Origin: Geomicrobium sp. JCM 19038 | Lineage (GTDB): Bacteria; Bacillota; Bacilli; Bacillales; Marinococcaceae | Direction of reading: 5' to 3' | DNA: 64,000 bases | Assembly: GCF_000698125.1 (NCBI RefSeq) | Contig: NZ_BAXA01000003.1 | Location: 62,001-126,000 of the forward strand | Part shown: piece by piece, positions 10,978 to 20,579 of the stretch | Layout: every line of letters starts with the position of its first letter | Numbering within the stretch: the stretch's first letter is position 1 | Notes under the pieces: model-generated | Databases searched by the model: none | What the model was told of the DNA's origin: nothing | The model's input: only the letters and a program-made list of their open reading frames with translations | Translations under genes and position numbers: made by a program

Positions 10978-12272
10978 ATGGCTTACAAATTTAAGCTTCC
11001 TGATATTGGAGAAGGCATCCATGAAGGTGAAATTGTTAAGTGGTTCGTTAAAGAGGGAGACAAAGTCGAAGAGGACGATGTTCTTTGCGAGGTGCAAAAC
11101 GACAAGGCCGTTGTTGAGATCCCATCTCCAGTTGAGGGTACAGTATTAGAGATTAAAGTTGACGAAAACACAACGACTACGGTCGGTGAAGTCATTCTAA
11201 CAATCGATGACGGTAGTGAAGATGATGAGGAAGAAGAAGTAAAAGAAGAAGAATCATCATCTAAAGAAGAAACAAAAGCAAGCGAAGAGAAGAGTGAAAA
11301 AGAAACGACAAGCTCTTCATCTAAAGAAGATCAAGCTGATTCAGCTGACGATAAGCGTGTGATTGCGATGCCGACAGTCCGCAAATATGCGCGTGAGAAC
11401 GATGTAAACATTCAACAAGTCACAGGTAGTGGCAAGAATGGTCGCGTTCTAAAAGAAGATATCGATTCATTCGTAAGTGGCGACCAGCCATCTGCTGACG
11501 CTTCTAGCGATGAGCAAACAGATGAAAGCACAACGACTGAAACGAAGCAAACGACATCAACAGAGTCTACCGTCACTGAAGAGCGTGTACCACTTAAAGG
11601 TGTGCGTAAAGCGATTGCTAAAGCAATGGTAAACAGTAAGCACACAGCTCCTCACGTAACACACATGGATGAAGTTGAAGTGAGTGCACTCGTTGAAAAC
11701 CGTAAGAAGTTCAAGCCGGTTGCAGCTGAACAAGACATTAAGCTTACGTACTTGCCGTACGTCGTCAAAGCCTACACGTCTGCACTTCGCGCTTATCCTG
11801 CATTGAATGCTTCAATTGACGATGAAAATGAAGAGATTGTTTACAAGAAACGATTCAACGTTGGAATCGCAGCGGATACAGATCGTGGTCTAGTTGTTCC
11901 TGTTGTTCGTGATACAGATCGTAAATCAGTATTTATGCTTGCATCAGAGATTACTGAACTTGCAATTAAAGCTCGCGATGGAAAATTAACGAGTGGTGAA
12001 ATGCAAGGTGGTACGAGCACGATTTCAAACGTCGGCTCTGCAAGTGGTGCTTGGTTTACACCAGTTATTAATCATCCAGAAGTTGCTATTCTCGGTATCG
12101 GTCGAATTGAAGAAAAAGCGTTGTCGAAAACGGAGAAGTTGTCGTAAGACCGATGCTTGCATTATCATTAAGTTATGATCATCGTCTTATTGATGGTGTT
12201 ACTGCACAAAATGCACTGAATCACGTGAAGCGTTTGCTTAACGATCCAGAGCGCATAATAATGGAGGGGTAA
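10978..12272 (+). CDS. pdhC: Dihydrolipoamide acetyltransferase (E2), frame broken by one missing base
   Basis: Core of the pyruvate dehydrogenase complex. Domain order: lipoyl domain with the lipoyl-lysine in NDKAVVEIP (about Lys43); an acidic Glu/Ser-rich linker; an E3-binding domain ([15 protein letters not shown]); a second linker; and the catalytic domain from about residue 200. Translation stops early at 12147 because one base is missing at about 12120. Restoring it changes [10 protein letters not shown]-stop to [15 protein letters not shown] and continues to YDHRLIDG, the catalytic His motif, and a stop at 12272, for about 431 residues. Without the repair the enzyme would lack its catalytic histidine, so a sequence error is the likelier explanation. 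pdhD starts four bases downstream. Confidence 0.93.
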
Positions 12273-12275
12273 TTC

Positions 12276-13685
12276 ATGGTAGTAGGAGATTTAGCAGAAG
12301 AAGTAGACACGCTGATTATTGGGTCTGGCCCAGGGGGATACGTTGCAGCAATCCGTGCCGCACAACTCGGACAAAAAGTAACGATCGTAGAACGCGAGAA
12401 CGTGGGTGGCGTTTGTCTAAACGTTGGTTGTATTCCTTCTAAAGCTTTAATTGAAGCGGGTCACCGTTTTGAGAAAGCTCAAGGTACTGACGAAATGGGA
12501 ATTACGACAGAAAACGCAACACTTGATTTCTCTAAAGTTCAAGAATGGAAATCAGGCGTTGTTAAAAAGTTAACCGGAGGAGTCGAAGGACTTCTTAAGG
12601 GCAACAAAGTAAACATCGTCAAAGGTGAAGCTTACTTTTCTGCCAAAGATACAGTAAGAGTTTCTGGTGAGAACTACAACTCACAATCGTACAAATTCAA
12701 AAACTGTATCATTGCAACAGGATCTCGTCCAATTGAACTTCCTCCGTTCCCACTAAGCGACCGTGTAGGAACGTCAACAGGTGCTCTAGCACTTGAAGAA
12801 GTACCAAAGCGTCTCGTCGTTATTGGTGGAGGTTACATCGGTGTTGAGCTTGCAGGTGCGTATGCAAACCTCGGTAGCCAAGTGACTGTACTTGAAGGTG
12901 AGAAGCGTATTCTTACTGGATTTGAAAAGCAAATGGCTCAGCTCGTACAACGTCGCTTAAAGAGCAAGGGTGTTGAGTTTATTACTCAAGCCAAAGCTTC
13001 AGGCGTTGAAGAGACAGATGAGGGCATTACAGTATCTGTAGATGTTAAAGGCGAAGAGCAAAAAATCGAAGCGGATTACTTGCTCGTATCTGTTGGACGT
13101 CGTCCAAACACAGATGAGCTCGGTCTTGAGCAAATCGGTGTAGACGTAACAGATCGCGGTCTTATTAAGACGGACAAGAAACTTCGTACGAGCGTTGACA
13201 ACATTTTTGCAATTGGTGACATCGTTGATGGCCCACAACTTGCACACAAAGCGTCTTATGAAGGTAAAATTGCAGCAGAGGTTATCTCTGGAGAAGCAAG
13301 CGAAATCGATTACCTCGGTATTCCACTCGTTGCCTTTACAGAGCCTGAGCTTGCATCTGTTGGACACACTGAGGAAAGCGCGAAAGAAGCAGGATTTGAA
13401 GCGAAAGCTTCTAAATTCCCATTCCAAGCAAATGGCCGTGCATTATCACTTAACGACTCTGATGGCTTCATGAAGCTCATTACTCGTAAAGATGACGGAC
13501 TAATTATCGGTGCACAAGTAGCTGGACCAAGCGCATCTGATATGATTGCTGAAATCGGTCTTGCAATTGAAGCAGGTATGACAGCTGAAGATGTTGCAAT
13601 GACAATTCATGCTCACCCAACACTTGGTGAGATTACGATGGAAGCAGCAGAAGTTGCAATCGGCACACCAATTCATATTAAGTAA
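12276..13685 (+). CDS. pdhD: Dihydrolipoamide dehydrogenase (E3)
   Basis: Flavoprotein of 469 residues that reoxidises the lipoyl groups of E2 and makes NADH. FAD-binding [11 protein letters not shown] lies near the N-terminus. The redox disulfide is in [13 protein letters not shown] (Cys47 and Cys52). The NAD-binding motif is [13 protein letters not shown] contact is [15 protein letters not shown], and the C-terminal HAHPTLGE carries the active-site His-Glu pair. It is the last gene of the operon and is followed by a hairpin. Confidence 0.97.
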   Translation: MVVGDLAEEVDTLIIGSGPGGYVAAIRAAQLGQKVTIVERENVGGVCLNVGCIPSKALIEAGHRFEKAQGTDEMGITTENATLDFSKVQEWKSGVVKKLTGGVEGLLKGNKVNIVKGEAYFSAKDTVRVSGENYNSQSYKFKNCIIATGSRPIELPPFPLSDRVGTSTGALALEEVPKRLVVIGGGYIGVELAGAYANLGSQVTVLEGEKRILTGFEKQMAQLVQRRLKSKGVEFITQAKASGVEETDEGITVSVDVKGEEQKIEADYLLVSVGRRPNTDELGLEQIGVDVTDRGLIKTDKKLRTSVDNIFAIGDIVDGPQLAHKASYEGKIAAEVISGEASEIDYLGIPLVAFTEPELASVGHTEESAKEAGFEAKASKFPFQANGRALSLNDSDGFMKLITRKDDGLIIGAQVAGPSASDMIAEIGLAIEAGMTAEDVAMTIHAHPTLGEITMEAAEVAIGTPIHIK

Positions 13686-13693
13686 AACGTTCC

Positions 13694-13725
13694 AAAAACC
13701 TCTGTGATCTATAACACAGAGTTTT
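13694..13725. terminator. Terminator after pdhD
   Basis: CTCTGTG / CACAGAG stem flanked by A and T runs, between the convergent pdhD and LysR-family genes. It could serve both strands. Confidence 0.65.
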
Positions 13726-14647
13726 ATGGTGTGTCATCTAACTGATGATGATTGAAATCTAATGTTAGTGAAATAAGTTTAGTTATTGCTGCAGGTAAAT
13801 ATCGGTGCAAATGATAACTTACATAGACCATCCTTGTAGGTGTAGGGTCAGTCAGTGTGTAGATATAGAGATTCGTGAATTGCTCGGAATAGGATACATA
13901 CCGTTTAGGTACCATCGCCACTCCTAAACCACGATTTACAAAAGCTAATGCTGTTTCAAATCTTTCTACTTCAAATTTTATGAGTGGCTCGGTTTCAGCA
14001 ATTGTAAATGCATCTAAGATGTCTTTATGTGTTTGGTACTCTTTTGGGGGCAATATGAGTGGTATGGTTCCTAAAGTTTTCATAGCGATCGCTTCTGTCG
14101 TTGATAAGGGTTGTTTTGAAACTGCAACGATATCTTCCTTATATAATGGTTGGCTAGCAATGTCTTCTGTGTTGATGAAATAATTTGTAATGCACACATG
14201 AGTATCGTACCGTTGTACTGCTTGAATGACGTCCTCTTTACGTAGAATTTCTTGAAATTGATAATTCAATGATGGATAAAGTGCATAGTGCTCCATAATA
14301 ACGGAAGCCATCCAATTTTTCGTTGATTCAATCATACCGATGACTACCTTGCCAGAACCGCCTTCACGAATGGCGTTCACTTCAATCGTTAATGCATTGT
14401 GTCGCTTCATTAATTCTCGATTTGCTTCGTAAAACCGCTCTCCTGACTCTGTAAGCGTAACTCTCCTCTTAGAACGTTCAAAAAGTAAAAAACCAATTTC
14501 ATCTTCTAATTTCTTAATGGCTTGAGTTAGTGAAGGTTGAGAGATATTTAAGTTATTCGCAGCTTTCGTAAAATTTCTCGTATCACTTAACTCTTGGAAG
14601 TACGACAGTTTTCTGAAATCGATACGAACTCCCTCCTCTATAGGCAA
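13724..14647 (-). CDS. LysR-family transcriptional regulator
   Basis: About 300 residues. The N-terminal winged helix is clear: FQELSDTRNFTKAANNLNISQPSLTQAIKKLEDEIG, then LFERSKRRVTLTESG. The rest is the ligand-binding domain (GKVVIGMIES through GVAMVPKRYV). It is divergent from the gltS-like gene and probably controls it. The start is odd: an in-frame TTG at 14647 has no good ribosome site, while a strong GAGGAGG at 14629-14639 is placed seven bases before an ATC codon at 14623 (ATC GAT TTC AGA AAA). Most relatives begin at that point with ATG. An AUC start, a base error, or the TTG are all possible. Confidence 0.9.
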   Translation of the reverse strand: MPIEEGVRIDFRKLSYFQELSDTRNFTKAANNLNISQPSLTQAIKKLEDEIGFLLFERSKRRVTLTESGERFYEANRELMKRHNALTIEVNAIREGGSGKVVIGMIESTKNWMASVIMEHYALYPSLNYQFQEILRKEDVIQAVQRYDTHVCITNYFINTEDIASQPLYKEDIVAVSKQPLSTTEAIAMKTLGTIPLILPPKEYQTHKDILDAFTIAETEPLIKFEVERFETALAFVNRGLGVAMVPKRYVSYSEQFTNLYIYTLTDPTPTRMVYVSYHLHRYLPAAITKLISLTLDFNHHQLDDTP

Positions 14648-14745
14648 AACCTATCAAGTAATTGAATATTAGTATTATAAACTATTATTATACATGTATA
14701 TAATCATACTAGACAGAGAAATCATGTATAAGGAGGTTGAGTCAT
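14648..14745. promoter_or_regulatory. Divergent control region between LysR gene and gltS
   Basis: AT-rich 98-base region holding both promoters. It contains the near-palindromic sequence TTATACATGTATATAA around 14687-14702, a plausible LysR-type operator centre. AAGGAGG at 14730-14736 is the gltS ribosome site. Confidence 0.5.
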
Positions 14746-15954
14746 TTGGAAATTCACTATATTACGACATTTTTTCTAGCAATTTTATTATTAATCATTG
14801 GAAATTGGATTGTTTCTAAAGTTAAAGTTTTAGATCGTTACTCAATACCCGCCCCGGTTGTTGGAGGTTTACTCGTTGCGAGCTTAGTTTTTATGCTTCA
14901 TCAATCTGACGTGATACAGATTGTTTTTGATACAACACTTCAAGAAATTTTTATGCTCGTATTCTATACAACGGTTGGATTGAGCGCTAGCTTTGCACTC
15001 ATTAAAAAAGGTGGAAAGCTTTTGCTCATATATTGGGCGATCGTTGGTGTGCTAGCTTTGTTGCAAAACGTAATCGGAATCTCAATGGCTAGACTTTTTG
15101 GATTGGATCCTTTAATTGGTGTAATGACAGGATCTGTGTCGATGTTAGGAGGACACGGCGCTGCGGCGGCTTTTGGAGGAACGATTGAATCTTTAGGTGT
15201 TGAAGGTGCGATAACCGCAGGAATCGCAACAGCGACATTTGGATTAGTCGTTGGGGGTATTATTGGTGGCCCGATGGTCCGGTACTTGATTAAAAAAAAT
15301 AATCTATCTCAGGGCACTGCAACAGTAGAGGAAATAAAACCTGAACAAACGAAGGAAAAAGAAGTTCATGAATCTACATTAACAGCACATCGTATTTTCT
15401 TACACCTTGGTCTCATTACGTTTTGTATGAGTGTAGGAAGTTATTTAGGTGACGCATTCACCGACTGGACAGGATTTGTGCTTCCGAATTATGTTGGAGC
15501 AATGGTGATTGCTGTTATCGCACGAAATTTATTGGATCGCTATCAAACGAATGACACGACGCAGTTTTCAAATGGATTAATTGCGTTAATCGGCGGAGTT
15601 GCTTTAGGGGTCTTTCTAGCAATGGCGTTAATGAGTATTAAGCTTTGGGAAATTGTAGATCTTGCATTGCCATTGTTAACGATTGCCCTCATTCAAGTAA
15701 TTGTTGTCATTATAATTGGTATTTTCCTTTTATTCCCAATTCTCGGTAGGGATTATGATGCAGCCGTAATGATTGGTGGGTTCGCGGGCCATGGAGTAGG
15801 GGCTGTACCGACTGCAATGGCAAATATGGATGCGATTACACAAAAGTATGGACATTCTAAACAAGCGTTTTTAATTGTTCCAATTGTAGGAGCTTTTCTT
15901 ATAGATTTTATTTCTTTACCGATCATCATTTTTTGCATAAATTACTTTAGTTAA
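14746..15954 (+). CDS. gltS: Sodium/glutamate symporter, GltS family
   Basis: Polytopic membrane protein of 402 residues with about ten hydrophobic segments. Family landmarks are YSIPAPVVGGLL, GLSASFALIKKGGK, and the two glycine-rich re-entrant loops MLGGHGAAAAFGGTIESLG and GGFAGHGVGAVPTAMANM. GltS carriers import glutamate with Na+. The start is TTG at 14746, nine bases after AAGGAGG; the TTG at 14737 touches the ribosome site. It is followed 14 bases later by a formiminoglutamase-like gene, so both probably share one transcript under the divergent LysR regulator. Confidence 0.88.
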   Translation: MEIHYITTFFLAILLLIIGNWIVSKVKVLDRYSIPAPVVGGLLVASLVFMLHQSDVIQIVFDTTLQEIFMLVFYTTVGLSASFALIKKGGKLLLIYWAIVGVLALLQNVIGISMARLFGLDPLIGVMTGSVSMLGGHGAAAAFGGTIESLGVEGAITAGIATATFGLVVGGIIGGPMVRYLIKKNNLSQGTATVEEIKPEQTKEKEVHESTLTAHRIFLHLGLITFCMSVGSYLGDAFTDWTGFVLPNYVGAMVIAVIARNLLDRYQTNDTTQFSNGLIALIGGVALGVFLAMALMSIKLWEIVDLALPLLTIALIQVIVVIIIGIFLLFPILGRDYDAAVMIGGFAGHGVGAVPTAMANMDAITQKYGHSKQAFLIVPIVGAFLIDFISLPIIIFCINYFS

Positions 15955-15968
15955 AGGAGAATGATAAC

Positions 15969-16967
15969 GTGTATCCTTATCCTCAGTTAAATCGACCAGA
16001 ATGGATCTATACGAAAAAGAAAATGACGGAAGATTCAAAAGTACATGAATGGATTCAAACGCTTGATAACGATCGTAACGAACATCTTCAACAATTACTA
16101 AAAAAAGCTGATGTTGTACTAGCCGGTGCTCCATTATCTAAGTCGAGTATTAGTGCATCGTTTGCTAGTGAAACCCCTAATGAATTACGTAAGCTTTGGA
16201 AATCATTTAACCCATATAATTTAGATGAAAATGTAGATTTATCGTCTTTAAAGGTCATTGATCTTGGAGATACAAAACAAGCGATTACCGATATTGACTA
16301 TAGTCACGAGCAAATAAAACAGATGATGATTTCGATGCAAACGTATCACCCTCATGGAATACCGATCATTATGGGTGGTGATCATAGCATTACTGCACAA
16401 TTAATCAAAGGTTATAAACAGGTTCATGATACGAAAACGATTGGCGTGTTACAATTTGATACTCATTTCGATTTAAGGGACCCAAGTGTAATTGGTCCGG
16501 CAAATGGTACACCAATTCGACAGCTCATCGAGGGCGGAATCGTAAAAGGAAGTAACGTCCATACGATTGGGTTGCACGGTTACTTTAACGCCAAATCATT
16601 AAAGAATTATGCTGATGTTCATGAAGTGAACTACACAACTTTAAAACAAGCTCGTGAAATTGGAGTTAGGCAAACCGTCTCTAAGGCACTAGACTTACTA
16701 GACCAGACTGTCGACATGATTTACGTAACCGTTGATATGGATGTGCTTGATTCAGCCTTCGGGCCAGGAGCACCTGCGTCTACACCAGGTGGTATGAGAA
16801 CAGATGAACTTTTTGAAGCGGTGATGGAAGCTGGACGTCATCCGAAAGCGAATGCGATGGATCTTGTCTGTATTGATTATAGTAAAGATGTTGAGAAACA
16901 AACGTTAAAAGCGGCCGTGCACGTGATGCTTGATTTTATGACAGGACTTAAACAACGTCGTAGTTAA
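15969..16967 (+). CDS. hutG: Ureohydrolase-family enzyme, probably formimidoylglutamase
   Basis: The 332-residue protein has the manganese-binding motifs of the arginase/agmatinase/formiminoglutamase family: GGDHSITAQL, FDTHFDLRD (DxHxD) and VDMDVLDSAFGPGAPASTPGG (DxDxxD). The active-site loop after DTHFD is closest to HutG-type enzymes, which split formimidoylglutamate into glutamate and formamide. The start is GTG at 15969 after AAAGGAGA. Linkage to a glutamate symporter and a LysR regulator supports a substrate in glutamate or histidine metabolism, but no other hut gene is present. Agmatinase or another guanidine hydrolase remains possible. Confidence 0.75.
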   Translation: MYPYPQLNRPEWIYTKKKMTEDSKVHEWIQTLDNDRNEHLQQLLKKADVVLAGAPLSKSSISASFASETPNELRKLWKSFNPYNLDENVDLSSLKVIDLGDTKQAITDIDYSHEQIKQMMISMQTYHPHGIPIIMGGDHSITAQLIKGYKQVHDTKTIGVLQFDTHFDLRDPSVIGPANGTPIRQLIEGGIVKGSNVHTIGLHGYFNAKSLKNYADVHEVNYTTLKQAREIGVRQTVSKALDLLDQTVDMIYVTVDMDVLDSAFGPGAPASTPGGMRTDELFEAVMEAGRHPKANAMDLVCIDYSKDVEKQTLKAAVHVMLDFMTGLKQRRS

Positions 16968-16977
16968 CTGTAATAAA

Positions 16978-17016
16978 AACAGACCGTAATCCTACGATAA
17001 AGGATTACGGTCTGTT
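16978..17016. terminator. Bidirectional terminator overlapping a stop codon
   Basis: Long stem AACAGACCGTAATCCT / AGGATTACGGTCTGTT. Its right arm contains the stop codon of the minus-strand lipoprotein gene at 17005-17007. Confidence 0.85.
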
Positions 17017-17421
17017 TGGTTGATGTAAGCTATAGCGATCATAATCACTACGTAAATGATGTAATATAATTTCTTTCGAAGTTGGACCGGAAGCTCGTAC
17101 GTAGTAGCTTCCAGTATCTTGAAATACCAATGCTGGGAACTCCGTTAAATTTAGTTCATCAACAAGTGCTTGTTCATCATATTTATCAACGAGTTGTACT
17201 TCTGTCTCTGGATGTTCTGAATGAAACGTACTTATTGCCTCAAGGTAATTTCGTTCACTATCGTGATTATCATCATCGTAAATAAAAAATACGTTTGGTC
17301 GTTCGCGGTTTTCCAAGTTATTAGCATGGCTAGATGGGTGATGGTTTATAGAACATGCAATGAATAGAAAACTACATAGAACAAGTGAAGTTAATTTTAG
17401 TTTCGTTAACATTTCACGCAT
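17005..17421 (-). CDS. Small lipoprotein with thioredoxin-like fold
   Basis: A 138-residue lipoprotein: signal LTSLVLCSFLFIAC with the lipid-accepting Cys at about 23. The mature part has the pattern of a thioredoxin fold (NVFFIYDDDNHDSERNYLEAI, EVQLVDKYDEQALVDELNLTEFPALVFQ) including the FPALVF cis-Pro region, but the CxxC active site is replaced by DDDNH. It is thus unlikely to be a thiol oxidoreductase. ATG codons at 17421 and 17412 are both possible starts. Function unknown. Confidence 0.7.
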   Translation of the reverse strand: MREMLTKLKLTSLVLCSFLFIACSINHHPSSHANNLENRERPNVFFIYDDDNHDSERNYLEAISTFHSEHPETEVQLVDKYDEQALVDELNLTEFPALVFQDTGSYYVRASGPTSKEIILHHLRSDYDRYSLHQPNRP

Positions 17422-17547
17422 CCTTTCATCAGCCTTGAATAGATCATATCATTAAAGGTAGATGAAAAGACTATATTTCCCATAGTTGTAAACGTAACGA
17501 AAGTTCTGTGATGCGTTTGTTATAAAGCAGGAAAAACATACCAACTG

Positions 17548-19250
17548 CTACTTGTTTTGGTTGTCATCTTTGTTTTGTGGATTTGTAGCTTTCGCATCAG
17601 TCGTTTGTTTTCGTTTTTGTTGTTGTTCTTCTTTTTTCCTTGCTTTTTCTTGTTCACGAAGTCGTTTCCGTTCTTTTCGTAATTGTTCTCGTTCTTCTTT
17701 AATAAGTTTTAATTCCTCGTTCATTTCTTTTCGATTTCGAGCTTCTTTTTGATCAATTGCTTTACGTTCTTGAATTAACGATTTTATAAGTGAGACAGTC
17801 ATAAGAATCATAATTACTGAGAACGGTAATGCTGCAATGATTGCTGCTGTTTGCAGGGCATCCAATCCCCCAGCTAAGAGTAAAATGCAGCTGCTGCCGA
17901 TTGAATTATACCCCATACGGCTTTGACTGACATCGGTGGGTTCATACTTCCACCTGTTGTTTGCATACCTAGAACGAATGTGGCTGAGTCGGCCGATGTC
18001 ACGAAGAACGATGCAATTAATAGAACAGAAAGACCTGTCATAATCGTCGCTAACGGGTATTGTTCAAGGAGCGCAAACAACGCCATTTCTTCACCATTAG
18101 CAGGATCTGAGATTAAGGAAAATATCGCTCCGCCAGTTTGATTATCCAGGTCCATTGCAGCTGTACCAAACGTCGCAAACCACAAGGCACTAACGGCAGT
18201 TGGAGCTAAGATTACACCTAGCACAAATTCACGAATCGTACGTCCTCTTGAGACGCGAGCAATAAATGTTCCGACAAATGGTGCCCAAGAAATCCACCAA
18301 GCCCAGTAAAATAAGGTCCAGTCATTGACCCAACTCGTTGCCGTTTCATCGTCAAATGCTGCAAGCCTAAAACTCATGTAAGGGAGGTTCTGTAAGTAAC
18401 TTCCTACAGTTTGCGTAAACGCACTTAAAGACATTACAGTTGGACCTACAACTAATACGAAAAGTAAAAGCGCAAAGGCTAACGCGATATTCGCCATACT
18501 AAGTATTTTAATTCCCTTATTAATCCCAGTTGCGGCTGATGCGATATAAATTACCGTGACAACGGCGATAATCCAAAGTTGTAATGTCGTGCTGTTTTGC
18601 ACTGGGAAGAGTTGTGATAGTCCAGCGCCAACTTGTGCAGTTCCTAGACCAAGAGAGGTTGCGACTCCAAAAATAGTAGCAAATACAACGATGAAGTTAA
18701 TGAGAGTTCCAATCCAACCATCTGCTTTATCGCCAATCAGAGGGCGGAATGCTGCACTTACAACGCCTGGGGCATTATGCCTGAACCCGAAGTACGCAAG
18801 CGCAAGTGCGACGACTGAATAAATTGCCCAAGGGTGAAATCCCCAGTGGAAGAAAGAATATTGAAGAGCCTCGGCGGCCGCGCGGCTCGATTCACCTTCA
18901 GCAGTTGCTGGGTTGTAGTAGTGATTGAGTGGTTCTGCTGCTCCCCAGAAGACGAGCCCAATGCCCATACCAGCTGTAAATAAAAATGCGAACCAAGTAA
19001 AATAATTGTATTCAGGTCGTTCGTCAGGTTTCCCTAGTCGAATTCGTCCAAAAGGACTGACGACAAGAAAAATAGAGAGAAGTACGAAGGCTGATGCGGT
19101 TAACATATAATACCAGCCAAGTTGTGTGGAAATTGCCGCTTGTAATGATGACAACGTGTCCATCATATGCTCAGTTCCTATTGAGCCCCAAAGAATAAAT
19201 AGGGCGGCAACGACCACGGAGATGTAAAACACAGGTGTAAGTCGTTTCAT
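17548..19250 (-). CDS. BCCT-family betaine/choline/carnitine transporter, frame broken by one missing base
   Basis: Twelve-segment secondary transporter for compatible solutes such as glycine betaine. The BCCT core motif is visible as NDWTLFYWAWWISWAPFVGTF, preceded by GMGIGLVFWGAAEP. The frame stops at 17874 inside the last helices. Adding one base near 17882-17886 joins GIIQSAAAA to ILLLAGGLDALQTAAIIAALPFS and gives about 567 residues ending at 17548. After the last helix comes a tail of about 80 residues that is almost all Lys/Glu/Arg/Gln. Such charged tails act as osmosensors in BetP-type carriers. The start is taken as the ATG at 19250 (MKRLTPVFY). The break is probably a sequencing error. 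Confidence 0.87.
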
Positions 19251-19431
19251 ACTAGCTACCAACTTCCTAATAGAATTGCAATGAGTAAATGAAAGCCAAT
19301 AATTGCCTTCTAGATTTCTCATAAGTATTTATCTTAACAAATAAGTTGTCCTTTTTGGTAGGAAAATATTTCTCATTTTGTGTCGATTCCTGTACTATGG
19401 AAAATGAATGGAATTAAATGGAGGTGGACGT

Positions 19432-20295
19432 ATGAATAAGCCTAAAATGCTAATTGCCTTGGGAGCCCTGCCGTTGCTCGTGTTAAGCGCCTGTGGTGAC
19501 AACGAATCGGAAGAAACAGCAGCAGAAGTCGATGGAACGGATGAGCCAGTAGAAGAAGTGGAAACAGATATTGAAGATGACGTAGATGATGAGCTGGAAT
19601 CTGATGATGAGAATGACAATGCTGACGAAGAAGTTGAAGAAGAACCAGAAGATCTTGAACCGCAATATACGTGGAACCAAGAAGCAGGTGTCTTTGAAAG
19701 CATAGGAGATGCACAGAGTGAAGCGGTACTATTAACGATCGATGATGCTCCTGACAATCATGCAGTTGAAATGGCAGAGATTTTACATAATCTTGATGTA
19801 AGTGCAATTTTCTTTGTGAATGGACATTTTCTAACTACAGAAGAACAAGAAGAAGAGCTACTGCAAATTATTGATTATGGCCATGCAATCGGAAATCATA
19901 CGATGGGTCACCCAGACTTACAAACGCTCTCTGAAGAAGAGCAATATGAAGAAATCGTAGGGCTCAATGATGTCATTGAAGACATTAGCGGTGAGCGTCC
20001 AGACTTCTTTAGAGCTCCATTTGGTTTGAATACAGACTATACGAGAGAGCTTGCAAAAGACGAAGAGATGTTGTTGATGAACTGGACATATGGATATGAT
20101 TGGGAAAGTGATTATTTAGAAGCAGAGCCACTCGCTGACGTTATGGTTAACACTGAACTATTACGTAACGGTGCAAACCTACTCATGCACGACCGCGAAT
20201 GGACGAAAGATGCTCTTGAAGATATTGTTTTAGGTATAGAAGAGAAAGGTTATCGCTTTATTCATCCTGATGAAATCGCTCTTGAAGATGAATAA
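19432..20295 (+). CDS. Polysaccharide deacetylase (NodB) lipoprotein
   Basis: Lipoprotein of 287 residues: lipobox LLVLSAC, then about 55 residues made almost wholly of Glu and Asp, then a NodB deacetylase domain. Catalytic motifs are present: TIDDAPD (base and metal Asp), NHTMGH (metal His pair), RAPFG, YGYDWESD and LLMHD. It should act outside the membrane on N-acetylated wall polymers or peptidoglycan; the substrate is not clear. The start is ATG at 19432 after GGAGGTGG. The acidic linker suits a high-pH or salty exterior. Confidence 0.88.
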   Translation: MNKPKMLIALGALPLLVLSACGDNESEETAAEVDGTDEPVEEVETDIEDDVDDELESDDENDNADEEVEEEPEDLEPQYTWNQEAGVFESIGDAQSEAVLLTIDDAPDNHAVEMAEILHNLDVSAIFFVNGHFLTTEEQEEELLQIIDYGHAIGNHTMGHPDLQTLSEEEQYEEIVGLNDVIEDISGERPDFFRAPFGLNTDYTRELAKDEEMLLMNWTYGYDWESDYLEAEPLADVMVNTELLRNGANLLMHDREWTKDALEDIVLGIEEKGYRFIHPDEIALEDE

Positions 20296-20312
20296 GTTAT
20301 ACAATTATAAAG

Positions 20313-20347
20313 AAAAGCACACGTAGATGTTAATCTAGTGTGCTTTT
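20313..20347 (+). terminator. Terminator of the deacetylase gene
   Basis: AAAAGCACAC / GTGTGCTTTT with an inner TAGAT/ATCTA extension, then a T run. Confidence 0.9.
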
Positions 20348-20384
20348 TTGTGTGAAAAAAATAAATGTGTTATACAAATAATCG

Positions 20385-20413
20385 TTGACAAGACAAATAT
20401 GACATCATATTAT
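20385..20413 (+). promoter_or_regulatory. SR1 promoter with a palindromic operator candidate
   Basis: Near-consensus sigma-A promoter: TTGACA, 17-base spacer, TATTAT. The spacer and -10 overlap the palindrome ATATGA-CA-TCATAT at 20397-20410. In B. subtilis SR1 is repressed by CcpN under gluconeogenic control at sites around the promoter, so this is a candidate CcpN site. The match to the published CcpN motif is only partial. Confidence 0.75.
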
Positions 20414-20453
20414 AGTATTAACAGTAATAAAACGCTTACAAGGAGTGTTGAAG

Positions 20454-20570
20454 ATGTCAATAATTATTTGTGGAACGTGCAATTGTACAATTGAACATTA
20501 CCAAGGTGAGAAAATAAGCACACTATATAGTAGCTGTAACGAGTGCAAAAGCAAAAAGAAAAAGAAGTAA
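20454..20570 (+). CDS. sr1P: SR1P, GapA-binding peptide
   Basis: Peptide of 38 residues that resembles SR1P: start MSIIICGTCNCTIEHYQGEK, then TLYSSCNECKSKKKKK. The two Cys pairs (CGTC and CNEC), the acidic-aromatic core between them and the LYxxCxEC pattern are the family signature. In B. subtilis SR1P binds glyceraldehyde-3-phosphate dehydrogenase GapA and promotes its interaction with RNase J1, whose gene is also in this window. The ribosome site AAGGAGTG precedes the ATG. The C-terminal run of lysines differs from the B. subtilis peptide. Confidence 0.88.
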   Translation: MSIIICGTCNCTIEHYQGEKISTLYSSCNECKSKKKKK

Positions 20571-20579
20571 GATCATACG

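Noticed and set aside
12999-13427. 142-codon minus-strand frame inside pdhD
   Set aside because: Fully covered by the highly conserved pdhD on the other strand; no start signal.
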